Positions 15,032 through 23,769 of a DNA stretch of 33,458 nucleotides are shown here, piece by piece (the stretch's first letter is position 1; the number at the start of each line of letters is the position of its first letter). The notes under the pieces are model-generated. The model was not told where the DNA came from and ran no database searches. It saw only the letters and a list, made by a program, of their open reading frames with translations. A program made the translations under genes and the position numbers. This stretch comes from Microvirga roseola (GTDB lineage Bacteria; Pseudomonadota; Alphaproteobacteria; Rhizobiales; Beijerinckiaceae): NCBI RefSeq assembly GCF_020866965.1, contig NZ_JAJATX010000030.1, positions 1 to 33,458 on the forward strand, given 5' to 3'.

Positions 15032-16024
15032 CTATTCGAGGAACGCAACCGGCGTTCCCTGCTCGACCATTTTCGCGAGTTCCACCGCGTCCCAGTTCGT
15101 CAGCCGGACGCAGCCGTGGGAATAGGTCTTGCCGATTTTCGCAGGCTCCGGCGTGCCATGGATGCCGTAGGTCTCAGCAGAAAGATCGATCCAGACGGTG
15201 CCCACGGGATTGTTCGGCCCCGGCGCGATCTGGAAGGGCTCGTCGGTCTTCACGTCCTCGAATCTGTACTCGTTCGGATTGTAGGTGTAGTTCGGGTCCA
15301 TGGCGATGGCCTTGACCTCGTACGACCCGTCGGGGGCGGGCTTGGCGTCGCTGCCGATGGTGGCCGGATAGACGGCAATGAGCGAGCCGTCCTCGGCGAG
15401 CGCCCGTACGGCCTTCTCCCCCTTCAAGACTTCCACCTTGGCGACCTTGGGCTCGTCGCTGGTCTGTCCCTGGCCGACATCCACATTGGCGACCACGATG
15501 GTCTCTCCGGCCCTGGTGAAGTCCTTGTTCGGGTTCAGCCTCTCGAGGAGGTCCTGATCCATGTGGAATTTCTCGGCCAAAAGCTCCTTGGCGTTGGTAT
15601 AGGCCAGGCGCTCGAGATCGGCCTGCTCCTCCATCTCGTCAGGGATCTCGGTGAAGGGACCGCTCACGTCGTCCTCGGTGATCTCGTATTCGACGAGAAC
15701 CGGCTCGTCCGCGCCTTCGGTCAGTTTGGACCAGAATGCCTCGTCGAGTCTTCCATCGACCTCCATGTCATGAGCTTTCTCGAAGGCCCGGATGGCGAAC
15801 CGGGTGTTGTCGCCATTGCGGCCGTCGATAACGCCGGGCGAGAAGCGCGCCCGGTCGAGCAGCACCTGAGTCTTGAGGAAGATAGGGCTGACGCCGTCGC
15901 TATCCTGGACCGGAAGCTGGGCCCCGTTCACGGCCTCACGGCTCAGGTCATTACCTGCGGATGCCGCAAGCGCCGGGCTGACCAGCCCCCAGACACCAAG
16001 AAGAACATACGCCAACGCCTTCAT
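15032..16024 (-). CDS. L,D-transpeptidase (YkuD domain)
   Basis: A 330-residue secreted peptidoglycan enzyme. A signal peptide (about 1-22, ending SPALAAS) is followed by a peptidoglycan-binding-like domain at about 45-105 (LLDRARFSPGVIDGRNGDNTR...FAIRAFEKAH, split). The catalytic YkuD domain occupies the C-terminal half. Catalytic residues are visible: H289 (YGIHGT), H303 and C305 (SHGCVRLT). The domain forms 3-3 cross-links in peptidoglycan or attaches proteins to it, in the periplasm. Length and order match the long alphaproteobacterial type. It lies just downstream of the extensin-like gene on the same strand, so the two wall-related genes may be linked. Confidence 0.9.
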   Translation of the reverse strand: MKALAYVLLGVWGLVSPALAASAGNDLSREAVNGAQLPVQDSDGVSPIFLKTQVLLDRARFSPGVIDGRNGDNTRFAIRAFEKAHDMEVDGRLDEAFWSKLTEGADEPVLVEYEITEDDVSGPFTEIPDEMEEQADLERLAYTNAKELLAEKFHMDQDLLERLNPNKDFTRAGETIVVANVDVGQGQTSDEPKVAKVEVLKGEKAVRALAEDGSLIAVYPATIGSDAKPAPDGSYEVKAIAMDPNYTYNPNEYRFEDVKTDEPFQIAPGPNNPVGTVWIDLSAETYGIHGTPEPAKIGKTYSHGCVRLTNWDAVELAKMVEQGTPVAFLE

Positions 16025-16089
16025 CCGAAACTCCCATCAAGCTGCTTTGTCTTTGGATAAGGGCGAAGGAGCCGGCCTGTTCCCAAGGT

Positions 16090-16833
16090 TCACTGGCAGA
16101 TGCGGTAGTCGCCCTTGCGCTCCCGGGAGTCGAGATGAAGATGGTCGCTGTGGGCATAGTCGGAGCCCGGGCCGAGCACCGTCGTGAAAATCGGGCACGC
16201 CCCAGTGCGGATGGCGGATTGGAAAGCTGCTTCCGGGGAGCCTTCATCGTGGGAGCGGATCACCATCGGATCGCGCTTGTCGAAGTTGAACCCCATGACA
16301 TCGATGCCATTGCCGAAGGCATGTTCGCTCAGTTTGCCGCCCGAACGCTGCGCGCGGCACTGGTAGGACGTTCCGATGAGCAGCCGGGTCGGGGCGCTCT
16401 GGAGGTGCCGCTCCGCCTCGGGTGTCACCACCTCGCCCATCCACTGCGCCACGTCTTCGGCCAGCGAGCATTCCATCAAGGATTCCGGCGTTACGTCGAT
16501 ATTGTTGGGAAGAGCTGAAACCGACACCGGATTCTCAATTCTGCAGGCGTCCTCCTCCACGGGTGGCTGGCTCTCGAAGCGAAGGCCGAGGCTGCGAAGA
16601 CGCTCGAGGCAGGCTTCGCCCGTGGAATCGGCCTGCTGTGTCGTCTGCTCACCGGGTTCAGGCTCTGCCGGCGTGTTCTTCTGTGTGGAAGCCTCGGTCG
16701 CATCGGGTCGGGCCGGAGGCAGAGGCGCCGACGGATCCTGCGCCGCTCCGGGGGTGACGAACACCAAGGTTGCCAGGAGTGCAAGACCGATGGTCTGCCC
16801 GGCCATGTGGCTATGGAAAAGGCGAAACGGCAT
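16090..16833 (-). CDS. Extensin-like C-terminal domain protein
   Basis: A 247-residue secreted protein. After a signal segment (AGQTIGLALLATLVFVTPGAA) comes a proline/glutamate/threonine-rich linker. The extensin-like_C domain follows: CLERLRSLGLRFESQPPVEE, CRIENPVSV, LMECSLAEDVAQWM, HAFGNGIDVMGF and the ending HSDHLHLDS. The conserved His/Asp pattern (HAFGNGID, HSDHLHLD) recalls LAS/VanY-type zinc peptidases, so a cell-wall hydrolase role is possible by inference. GGAGG five bases before the ATG at 16833 decides the start over longer in-frame options. Its cysteines (C in CLERL, CRIE, MECSL, YQCRAQ, ACPIF, ICQ) fit a periplasmic disulfide-bonded fold. Confidence 0.85.
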   Translation of the reverse strand: MPFRLFHSHMAGQTIGLALLATLVFVTPGAAQDPSAPLPPARPDATEASTQKNTPAEPEPGEQTTQQADSTGEACLERLRSLGLRFESQPPVEEDACRIENPVSVSALPNNIDVTPESLMECSLAEDVAQWMGEVVTPEAERHLQSAPTRLLIGTSYQCRAQRSGGKLSEHAFGNGIDVMGFNFDKRDPMVIRSHDEGSPEAAFQSAIRTGACPIFTTVLGPGSDYAHSDHLHLDSRERKGDYRICQ

Positions 16834-17038
16834 TCTGCCTCCAATTCCTCCGGCGAGAGCCCCGCCCCTCTTGATTAACTTCGCCGTTCGGCCAGCCGTT
16901 CCCTCCCGTCCTCTCTCCTGGACGCCGAATGGTGGACCCATCGCCTGGAGTACCTCGTGATGGGAGCTTTTTCTCACGACCGACAACGTGTCTTCTGGAC
17001 AGGATCGTGAATCCTAATGTGGGCCGAGGAGAAGAGCC

Positions 17039-18028
17039 GTGCTGAGCCATTCCCTCCTGCGAGAAGTTCTGCCTCTGATGGAGGAGTTCGACAGGCAGGA
17101 TCTCGCACGCGCCAGGGAGGTCCTTGATGACCCCTTCGGCCTCACCTGTTCCCTCGCATTCGGCGACCGCGCCCGGGCAGAAAAGGATCTGGCGCGCCTC
17201 CTTTCCCAGTACCGCCGTGAGGATGCCGGAGAATGGCGTCCCCTCACGGAGGCTCCGGATGATCTGGCCGAGGGCCTCTTCGCCTTTCCGGGTGGAAAGG
17301 GAGGCTATCAGCAGATGGTCATCCAGGCAGATGCGGCGATTTCGGACGGCTCACCTTTTACAGGCACGATGAGCGCGAAGCAGATTGCAGCCGAATGCGG
17401 AGCCGCTCTTTGGCGTCCTCTCCCCCCGGTTCCGGCTTGTCCGCAGGAACCAGCGCCCCAACTCCTGTTTGATATGTCGGAGGAACCTGTCCTCTCCATC
17501 GAGGCGATCCCTGCCCCGCCGGTCGAGAAAGGACCTGAGATGCGCCCGGTTTTTGAGAGCGCCACAGAGGATGAGGAGAAATTGTCTCTGGCCCCCAAGC
17601 TGGAACAACTGCACGGGCATTGCCGGACCAAACGCGTCGAAGAGCTCGAGGCGATCGTCGCAAGCCTCCGGGAGGCGCTCCAGGATGCGGAGGCGGAACT
17701 TGAGCGCGAGCGGGTGCGCTGGCCTGAGATCGGTGATTTCGTCCGCTGTCCCCTGACGAACTTCTTCGGGCAGGTGACGAAGGTGACGCCACGGCCGCAT
17801 GGCCGTCCCTGGGTTGAGATCATTCCCTACCTCTCGAAGGATTTGCCCGGGCACCAGTCCATTGACCTTTTCGACAGCTGGGAGCTGATCGATCCGCCAA
17901 GCGAGGATGATGAGGATTGGCCCCACCTTAGGGGTATCAGCCTGGCTCCTTTGGCCCCCATGCAGTCGCAGCTTCCTTCCAACGAGGTGGAATTGCTGCT
18001 GAGCAAGCTCTGGGCTGCGCCCCGCTAG
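17039..18028 (+). CDS. Uncharacterised 329-residue protein with coiled coil
   Basis: A GTG start with GAGGAGAAG in front. The protein has no signal peptide or membrane segment. The N-terminal third (LLREVLPLMEEFDRQDLARARE) is helical, the middle (about 110-185) is proline-rich and acidic, and a coiled coil spans about 200-235 (RVEELEAIVASLREALQDAEAE). A compact C-terminal domain follows (WPEIGDFVRCPLTNFFGQVTKV, WVEIIPYLSKDLPG, IDLFDSWELIDPP). I do not recognise a family. The C-terminal beta-rich part resembles small SH3- or KOW-like barrels, but that is only a guess. The last 97 bp have a decayed copy at 19387-19483, on the other side of the phosphoribosyltransferase gene. Confidence 0.7.
   Translation: MLSHSLLREVLPLMEEFDRQDLARAREVLDDPFGLTCSLAFGDRARAEKDLARLLSQYRREDAGEWRPLTEAPDDLAEGLFAFPGGKGGYQQMVIQADAAISDGSPFTGTMSAKQIAAECGAALWRPLPPVPACPQEPAPQLLFDMSEEPVLSIEAIPAPPVEKGPEMRPVFESATEDEEKLSLAPKLEQLHGHCRTKRVEELEAIVASLREALQDAEAELERERVRWPEIGDFVRCPLTNFFGQVTKVTPRPHGRPWVEIIPYLSKDLPGHQSIDLFDSWELIDPPSEDDEDWPHLRGISLAPLAPMQSQLPSNEVELLLSKLWAAPR
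17932..18028 (+). repeat. Intact copy of a 97-bp repeat (3' end of the unknown gene)
   Basis: Codes for GISLAPLAPMQSQLPSNEVE and the C-terminus of the 17039 gene. It aligns with 19387-19483 along its whole length with scattered differences and a few small gaps. Confidence 0.7.
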
Positions 18029-18341
18029 AGTCCCAGGTCTGGCCTGGCTGCACCATAAGGAGTACCTCTGCCGAGGATCTAAGCAATCTTCGATGAGGAT
18101 TCGGTGGTAAAACTGTTCGATACAAGAAGGAGTGCAGTGAGATAAATTTGCTTTCGGCAGAGCAGGCAAGGTACGACTGTAACCCTTTATAAATATCGCA
18201 AAGGCTTCTATTATCGGCTAAAGCTTATCTGCATGCTGTTGTCGTAATATTGATGGGTCATAAGGCCGCGTCTGCCGTGACAACCACTTGAAGTATTATA
18301 CGGCGAAACAGCCCTTCCTCAAACATGTAGGGAGAGAAGGT
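18029..18341. other. AT-richer gap upstream of the PRTase-HAD gene
   Basis: About 310 bp without a supported gene, distinctly more A/T-rich than the neighbourhood. An in-frame TTG at 18288 could extend the following protein, but it lacks a ribosome binding site. No clear promoter hexamers were found. Confidence 0.4.
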
Positions 18342-19361
18342 ATGCATTACCGATCTGTTGCTGATCTCAACGACACAATCATGAGGAACTTTCATCGCAT
18401 TCCGAGGGATGTCGATCTAGTCGTTGGGATTCCTCGGAGCGGCATGCTCGCTGCGAACCTTATTAGCCTCTTGGCCAATATTCCGATGACCGATCTTGAC
18501 CGTTTTCTAGAGGGCAAGACGCTTACGTCCGGTGTGACTAAGCACTGGAACGGACTGGAAACAGCGCCCGAGCACAGACGCCGCATACTCGTGGTCGATG
18601 ACAGTATCGATAGTGGGGGAGCTATGCGCGATGCACGCGCCCGGATCGCGGCCAGTCCCGAGGCGAACAGAGATATCGTCTACGGTGCAATCTATGGTTC
18701 GCGAGCTTACCATGAACATGTGGATTTCGTTCTCGAAACTATTCCTCACCCACGGGTATTTCAGTGGAACTTCCTCCATCACGGCTATCTCGAGAGGAGT
18801 TGCGTCGACATAGACGGCGTACTTTGTCTCGATCCGACTCCCAAGGAGAACGATGACGGGATAGCCTATGAGCGCTTTGTCGCCGATGCTACGCCGCTTT
18901 TTAAGATCACGCGAAAAATCGGCTTCCTGGTTACAAGTCGCCTTGAGAAATACAGGGGCCAAACGGAGGAATGGCTGAGGAAGAACGGGATCGACTACGG
19001 CCAGCTTATAATGCTCGATCTACCCTCTGCGGAAGAGCGTCGTCGCAGGGCCATCCATGGAAGCTTCAAGGCGGAATTCTACAAAAGAAGCGACTGCATC
19101 CTTTTTGTGGAGAGCGAGCAGCAGCAGGCACAGACCATAGCAAAGCTTTCAGGCAAGCCCGTCCTGTGCATCGAGACCCAGCAGATGGCTTCTCCGGACA
19201 GGGTTTCGCTTCCCTATGCGAGCCAGAACATGCGCACGATCATGCGGCGTGCGAAAATGGTAAGAGAGATCGGCGTGCAAGCGTCACTTCGAAAGCTGAT
19301 CGAACGGCATCCGTTCGGGGACAAAATGTTGCGCTCCTTCAAGACCAGCACCGAAGGGTAG
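18342..19361 (+). CDS. Phosphoribosyltransferase-HAD fusion protein
   Basis: A 339-residue, two-domain protein. Residues 1-150 are a type I phosphoribosyltransferase: DLVVGIPRSGMLAANLISLL and the PRPP-binding loop ILVVDDSIDSGGAM (82-95). Residues 150-300 look like a HAD-type hydrolase: CVDIDGVLC (nucleophile region, D156 and D158), LVTSRLEKYRGQTEEWLRKN (motif II-like), a KAEFYK lysine, and ILFVES, where a metal-binding acid is expected. Related fusions occur in polysaccharide clusters, but none lies here. GGAGAGAAGG before ATG 18342 sets the start. The base composition is lower in GC than its neighbours and the gene is framed by a repeat, which points to transfer. The substrate base or sugar is unknown. 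Confidence 0.8.
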   Translation: MHYRSVADLNDTIMRNFHRIPRDVDLVVGIPRSGMLAANLISLLANIPMTDLDRFLEGKTLTSGVTKHWNGLETAPEHRRRILVVDDSIDSGGAMRDARARIAASPEANRDIVYGAIYGSRAYHEHVDFVLETIPHPRVFQWNFLHHGYLERSCVDIDGVLCLDPTPKENDDGIAYERFVADATPLFKITRKIGFLVTSRLEKYRGQTEEWLRKNGIDYGQLIMLDLPSAEERRRRAIHGSFKAEFYKRSDCILFVESEQQQAQTIAKLSGKPVLCIETQQMASPDRVSLPYASQNMRTIMRRAKMVREIGVQASLRKLIERHPFGDKMLRSFKTSTEG

Positions 19362-19386
19362 TCCCGCTCGATCATGCCCCATCACG

Positions 19387-19483
19387 GGGGTACCAGCCTG
19401 GCGCCCTCCCCCGATGCAGTTGCGGCTTCCGTCCGACGAGATGGATTGCTGCTTTGCCAGCTCCCGTGCTCCGCCCCGATGGA
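19387..19483 (+). repeat. Decayed copy of the 3' end of the 17039 gene
   Basis: Starts GGGGTACCAGCCTGGC against GGGGTATCAGCCTGGC at 17932. The frame is broken, but MQLRLPSDEMD is still readable beside the intact MQSQLPSNEVE. It lies 26 bp after the stop of the PRTase-HAD gene. Confidence 0.7.
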
Positions 19484-19657
19484 TGTCCGGCCTCAAACGG
19501 AAAGCGAATAGCGCAGGTCAGGACCCCAGGAATGCAACCCGTGTCGCCACAAAATTCAGCTCATCCGGGCCAAGGACACTCACAATGTCCTATCCAGCGT
19601 CACATGACCTGTTGAAATCGCACGGCTTCGTGACGGGAACCATTCCGCCTTTCCCAA

Positions 19658-19673
19658 ACTAACATACGTTAGT
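19658..19673. promoter_or_regulatory. ACTAAC-ATAC-GTTAGT palindrome, TetR-like operator
   Basis: Perfect 6-bp arms around a 4-bp centre, 28 bp upstream of the small hydrophobic ORF. The size and symmetry fit a TetR-family dimer site; no such regulator gene is in the window. Confidence 0.4.
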
Positions 19674-19701
19674 CACCCGGCAGGGAATCGCGGGGCGGGG
19701 A

Positions 19702-19785
19702 ATGTCGGACTTCTTGTTTGCATTGGGTGTCACAGCGCTTGGGCTCGTCCTCCCCTTCGCGCTCCTGCTCGCACCGACGCTTTAG
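19702..19785 (+). CDS. Possible 27-residue single-span membrane peptide
   Basis: An ATG preceded by GGGGCGGGG encodes 27 residues, nearly all hydrophobic after MSDFLFALG (then VTALGLVLPFALLL), ending in TAG. It has the features of a small membrane protein: a short hydrophilic start, one helix and a close upstream palindrome. No family is recognised. Too short for coding statistics, so the call is tentative. Confidence 0.35.
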   Translation: MSDFLFALGVTALGLVLPFALLLAPTL

Positions 19786-19966
19786 CTGCGCCTCGAAACT
19801 GACGCTTCCTCGTGTCTGCAGGTTGGACGCTTCTTCAGCAGAGCACCATTCAAGCCTGTGCCGCCCACCCACTTCTTCGCTGCGCTAGCGGCTGCCGAGC
19901 CAGATACGACAAAGCCCCCCGTGGACGGCGGCTCAGTACAAATTCTTGAACTCTCAAGAGAAAGAA

Positions 19967-20044
19967 TGGTCGGAGCGGCGGGATTTGAACCCACGACCCC
20001 TAGTCCCCCAGACTAGTGCGCTAACCGGGCTGCGCTACGCTCCG
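19967..20044 (-). tRNA. tRNA-Pro (GGG)
   Basis: Acceptor stem CGGAGCG / CGCTCCG, D arm, anticodon stem CTAGT/ACTAG with loop CTGGGGG (anticodon GGG), T arm with GGTTCAAATC. The 3' CCA is encoded (19967-19969 on the minus strand). Confidence 0.95.
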
Positions 20045-20200
20045 ACGCCTTAACGGCTTGTGTCACTTAGCTTTGACGGAGGCCGTTCGCAACCCCTGAA
20101 ATTCATTTTCGATACGAAATGGCCACAAGGGTGATGCCAGGCTTCCTGTACGAGCAGGAGCCGGTGAAAAACATGCTCGCGGCCAGGCGGAGTCCTGACT

Positions 20201-20320
20201 TCAAGCCGCTCTTTTGGCGGGAAACCCGCCTTTCTCACGAATGGCCATGATACGGAAGGTCGGCGGCAGCACGAGGCCTGCGAAGGCGCAGATGACAGAT
20301 CCGACGAGAAGAGTAACCAT
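20201..20320 (-). CDS. 39-residue small membrane protein
   Basis: Begins MVTLLVGSVICAFAGLVLPP, one transmembrane helix, then a basic tail (FRIMAIREKGGFPAKRAA). A strong AGGGAGGG box lies 5 bp before the ATG at 20320, which makes real translation likely. It sits between the tRNA-Pro and tRNA-Val genes. A longer in-frame extension to 20404 exists, but the ribosome binding site argues for the short form. No family recognised. Confidence 0.5.
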   Translation of the reverse strand: MVTLLVGSVICAFAGLVLPPTFRIMAIREKGGFPAKRAA

Positions 20321-20480
20321 AAAGCCCTCCCTGCGAAGGCGGGCTCTTGCTGCCGAGATCCCCAGGCCGCCCGCACCTGCCTTGAGGGCTCTAGGATCGC
20401 TCACGAAGCTTGCGCGAGGCTTGCCGCCGAACTGCGGCAGCGCAGCAGCGCTGGATCCCGGCCGTCGGTGCGAGGGAAGA

Positions 20481-20556
20481 TGGTGGGCGGTGAGGGGATC
20501 GAACCCCCGACCTGCGGTGTGTAAAACCGATGCTCTACCAGCTGAGCTAACCGCCC
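20481..20556 (-). tRNA. tRNA-Val (UAC)
   Basis: GGGCGGT acceptor stem, D arm TAGCTCAGCTGGTAGAGC, anticodon loop TTTACAC (anticodon TAC), T loop TTCGATC, encoded CCA. It is located just downstream of hupB. Confidence 0.95.
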
Positions 20557-20569
20557 GTTCCGCCTGACA

Positions 20570-20609
20570 TAAAAAGAGAAGGCCGACAACGCAAGCGCGG
20601 TCGGCCCTC
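20570..20609 (-). terminator. hupB terminator
   Basis: On the minus strand GAGGGCCGAC / GTCGGCCTTC-like arms (core GGCCGAC 20581-20587 and GTCGGCC 20600-20606), then TTCTCTTTTT. It ends hupB transcription before tRNA-Val. Confidence 0.75.
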
Positions 20610-20637
20610 TTTGAATGCGAACGTCGCTGAAAAAGCG

Positions 20638-20916
20638 TTACTTCCCGTTCACGGCTTCCTTCAGGCCAGCGCCAGCGCGGAACTTCGGGGTCCTCGAGGC
20701 CGGAACCTTGACCTTCTCGCCGGTGCGCGGATTTCGCGCCTCGCCGGCGGCGCGGTTGGTCACCACGAAGGTGCCGAAACCGACGATCTTCACCTCATCG
20801 CCCTTCTTCAGAGCGCCCGTGATAGCCTCGATGGCGGCGTCGATCGCCTCACCAGCCTGGCCCCGGGAAAGACCCACCTTATCGGCGACGGCCGCAACGA
20901 GCTCGCCTTTGTTCAT
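20638..20916 (-). CDS. hupB: DNA-binding protein HU
   Basis: A 92-residue histone-like protein. MNKGELVAAVADKVGLSRGQAG starts the dimerisation helices. GFGTFVVTNRAAGEARNPRTGE contains the beta-arm with the minor-groove proline in RNPRTG. It ends in the C-terminal helix FRAGAGLKEAVN. It bends and compacts DNA as a dimer. GGAGGA lies before the ATG. It follows lon on the same strand, the usual alphaproteobacterial order. Confidence 0.95.
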   Translation of the reverse strand: MNKGELVAAVADKVGLSRGQAGEAIDAAIEAITGALKKGDEVKIVGFGTFVVTNRAAGEARNPRTGEKVKVPASRTPKFRAGAGLKEAVNGK

Positions 20917-21055
20917 TTCTGTCCTCCAATGATCACGGCGGCTTCAAGACACTATGTACCACCGTTTCAGGCCACATCCCTGTGGCCCAAAGCTGGTCCA
21001 TAGGCAAGTGCCGGATTGGCTGAAACAAGCCGTTTTTTGGCCTTCCCCAACAAAA

Positions 21056-21087
21056 AGAGGTCCCCGGATTTCCATCCGGGGACCTCT
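21056..21087 (-). terminator. lon terminator
   Basis: A 14-bp perfect stem AGAGGTCCCCGGAT (21056-21069) / ATCCGGGGACCTCT (21074-21087), TTCC loop on the plus strand, T5 on the minus strand. It shows that lon and hupB are separate transcription units. Confidence 0.93.
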
Positions 21088-21109
21088 CGTAACGTCAACT
21101 TTGACGAGA

Positions 21110-23539
21110 TCAGTGGGCGACGAACCCGACCGAATCGTCCTCAACGCCCTTGCGCTTAGCGGCGTCGAGCATCGCGGCCTCGTCCCATTCTATGGGCTCC
21201 GGCGTCCGCACGAGCGCATGCTGGAGAACCTGATCCATGGTGGAGACAGGGACGATCTCGAGCCCGTTCTTCACGCTCGCCGGGATGTCCACCAGATCCT
21301 TGGCGTTCTCCTCGGGGATCAGCACCTTCTTGATGCCGCCGCGGAGCGCCGCCAGGAGCTTCTCCTTCAGGCCGCCGATGGGCAGCACCCTACCCCGCAG
21401 CGTCACCTCGCCCGTCATGGCGATATCGCGGCGAACCGGGATGCTCGTGATGACGGAGACGATAGCGGTCGCCATGGCAATGCCGGCAGAAGGACCATCC
21501 TTGGGCGTCGCGCCTTCCGGCACGTGCACGTGGATGTCACGACGGTCGAACAGGGGCGGCTCGACGCCGAAACCGACGGCCCGGGAGCGGACATAGGACG
21601 CCGCGGCCGAGATCGATTCCTTCATGACGTCCCGGAGGTTGCCCGTGACGGTCATCTTGCCCTTGCCCGGCATCATAATGCCTTCGATGGTCAGCAACTC
21701 GCCGCCGACCTCGGTCCAGGCGAGACCTGTGACTGCGCCGACCATGTCCTCCGTCTCGGCCTCGCCGTAGCGGTAGCGCGGCGGCCCGAGGAAGTCAGGC
21801 AGGTTGGCGGTCGTGACCTCGACCGACGGCACCTTGGAGATGAGGATCTCCTTCACCGCCTTGCGGACGAGATTGTTGATCTCGCGCTCGAGGTTACGCA
21901 CGCCCGCCTCGCGGGTGTAGCGGCGGATCAGCATGAGCAGAGCGTCATCGCCGATCTTCCACTCCTTATCCGCCAAGCCATGCTTCTGCGTGGACGACGG
22001 GATCAGGTGCGTGCGGGCAATCTCGGCCTTCTCTTCCTCGGTGTAACCCGCGATGCGGATCACCTCCATACGGTCGAGAAGCGGACCGGGGATGTTGAGC
22101 GTGTTGGCCGTCGTCACGAACATCACGTTGGACAGGTCGTAGTCGACCTCTAGGTAATGGTCGTTGAAGGTCGCGTTCTGCTCAGGGTCGAGAACCTCGA
22201 GCAGGGCCGCCGACGGATCGCCGCGGAAGTCCATGCCCATCTTGTCGATCTCGTCGAGCAGGATGAGCGGGTTGGACGTCTTGGCCTTGCGCATCGACTG
22301 GATGATCTTGCCGGGCATCGAGCCGATATAGGTCCGGCGGTGGCCGCGGATCTCCGACTCGTCACGGACGCCGCCGAGCGACATGCGCACGAACTCACGG
22401 CCCGTGGCCTTGGCGATCGACTTGCCGAGCGACGTCTTACCCACGCCGGGAGGGCCGACGAGGCAGAGGATCGGACCCGTGAGCTTGTTGGCGCGCTGCT
22501 GCACGGCCAGGTACTCGACGATGCGCTCCTTGACCTTCTCGAGACCGTAGTGATCGGAATCGAGGACGTCCTGGGCGGCCTTCAGGTCCTTCTTCATCTT
22601 CGAGCGGCGGTTCCACGGGATCCCGAGCAGCCAGTCGAGATAGTTGCGCACGACGGTCGCTTCCGCGGACATGGGCGACATCTGGCGGAGCTTCTTGAGC
22701 TCGCCCAGTGCCTTCTCGCGGGCTTCCTTCGTGAACTTGGTCTTCTCGATCTTCTCCTCGAGCTCGGCCAGCTCGTCGCGACCCTCGTCGTCGCCGAGCT
22801 CCTTCTGGATCGCCTTCATCTGCTCGTTGAGGTAGTACTCGCGCTGCGTCTTCTCCATCTGACGCTTCACACGGGTGCGGATCCGCTTCTCCACCTGGAG
22901 AACCGAAATCTCGCTCTCCATCATGCCGAGGACCTTCTCGAGCCGCTGAGCGACTGTCGGGGTCTCAAGGATCGCCTGCTTGTCGGCGATCTTGACGGCG
23001 AGGTGCGAAGCGATGGTGTCGGCAAGCTTCGCAGGCTCGTCGATCTGGGTCACCGCGGAGACGACCTCCGGCGAGACCTTCTTGTTGAGCTTCACGTAAT
23101 TCTCGAACTCGGCCACGACGGAGCGGGCGAGCGCCTCGGCCTCGATCTGGTCGCCGAGGGAGTCCGGAAGCACCTCAGCTTCGGCCTCGTAGTATTCGTC
23201 GGTACGGGTATAGCTCTTCACCTGGGCGCGGCTCGCGCCCTCGACCAGCACCTTCACGGTGCCGTCGGGCAGCTTCAGCAGCTGCAGAACGTTCGCTAGG
23301 GTACCGACTTTGTAGATCGCATCGGTAGCCGGATCGTCATCCGTCGCATCGATCTGGGTTGCCAGGAGAATGTGACGGTCCCCCTTGACCACCTCCTCGA
23401 GCGCGCGGATCGACTTTTCGCGGCCGACGAAGAGCGGCACGATCATATGCGGAAAGACGACAATGTCGCGCAGAGGCAGAACCGCGTAGGTTCCGGTCGA
23501 GCCTGGGACGACAGGCTGACGTGGCTTCGACTGTGTCAT
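21110..23539 (-). CDS. lon: ATP-dependent Lon protease
   Basis: An 809-residue LonA protease. The N-terminal substrate-binding domain ([21 protein letters not shown]) covers about 1-210, followed by a coiled-coil segment. The AAA+ module has Walker [10 protein letters not shown] (K368), Walker B ILLDEIDK and an arginine-finger region. The C-terminal protease domain has catalytic S684 (KDGPSAGIA) and K727 (GGLKEK), 43 residues apart as in E. coli. As a cytoplasmic hexamer it degrades misfolded and regulatory proteins. It has its own terminator and a heat-shock-like promoter. Full length, no anomalies. Confidence 0.97.
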   Translation of the reverse strand: MTQSKPRQPVVPGSTGTYAVLPLRDIVVFPHMIVPLFVGREKSIRALEEVVKGDRHILLATQIDATDDDPATDAIYKVGTLANVLQLLKLPDGTVKVLVEGASRAQVKSYTRTDEYYEAEAEVLPDSLGDQIEAEALARSVVAEFENYVKLNKKVSPEVVSAVTQIDEPAKLADTIASHLAVKIADKQAILETPTVAQRLEKVLGMMESEISVLQVEKRIRTRVKRQMEKTQREYYLNEQMKAIQKELGDDEGRDELAELEEKIEKTKFTKEAREKALGELKKLRQMSPMSAEATVVRNYLDWLLGIPWNRRSKMKKDLKAAQDVLDSDHYGLEKVKERIVEYLAVQQRANKLTGPILCLVGPPGVGKTSLGKSIAKATGREFVRMSLGGVRDESEIRGHRRTYIGSMPGKIIQSMRKAKTSNPLILLDEIDKMGMDFRGDPSAALLEVLDPEQNATFNDHYLEVDYDLSNVMFVTTANTLNIPGPLLDRMEVIRIAGYTEEEKAEIARTHLIPSSTQKHGLADKEWKIGDDALLMLIRRYTREAGVRNLEREINNLVRKAVKEILISKVPSVEVTTANLPDFLGPPRYRYGEAETEDMVGAVTGLAWTEVGGELLTIEGIMMPGKGKMTVTGNLRDVMKESISAAASYVRSRAVGFGVEPPLFDRRDIHVHVPEGATPKDGPSAGIAMATAIVSVITSIPVRRDIAMTGEVTLRGRVLPIGGLKEKLLAALRGGIKKVLIPEENAKDLVDIPASVKNGLEIVPVSTMDQVLQHALVRTPEPIEWDEAAMLDAAKRKGVEDDSVGFVAH

Positions 23540-23688
23540 GAGACGACATCCTTTCGGCTGCGTCCGGAGTACCCCTTGGATAAGCTGGTCTTCGGACGGG
23601 AAACCGGAGTGCTCAGGCTTTTGTTATGGCTGCATCCGGTACGTGGCGCCCTCCCTCGGGAGATGAGCGAACGGCGTCCACGCAAGAG

Positions 23689-23720
23689 ATAATGTGGCGT
23701 TGCGGGCAGGCCCTTTCAAG
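23689..23720 (-). promoter_or_regulatory. RpoH (sigma-32)-like promoter of lon
   Basis: On the minus strand CTTGAAA (23714-23720) is followed after 16 bp by CCACATTAT (23689-23697). This is close to the heat-shock consensus CTTGAAA / CCCCATnT, though the spacer is slightly long. It lies about 150 bp upstream of the lon ATG, consistent with heat induction of lon. Confidence 0.5.
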
Positions 23721-23769
23721 AACTTTGCCCGCAACGGAATGCTTCATAAGCAGGCTCCAGGCACCCTTT

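Larger units (their letters stand above)
19484..19966. other. Gap before tRNA-Pro
   Basis: Apart from the palindrome at 19658 and the small ORF at 19702, I see no gene. No copy of the tRNA-Pro 3' end, which would indicate an att site, was found here or to the left. Confidence 0.45.

Noticed and set aside
18029..20044. Genomic island integrated at tRNA-Pro
   Set aside because: No repeated tRNA 3' end and no integrase gene were found; the repeat around the PRTase-HAD gene is part of a protein gene, not of the tRNA.
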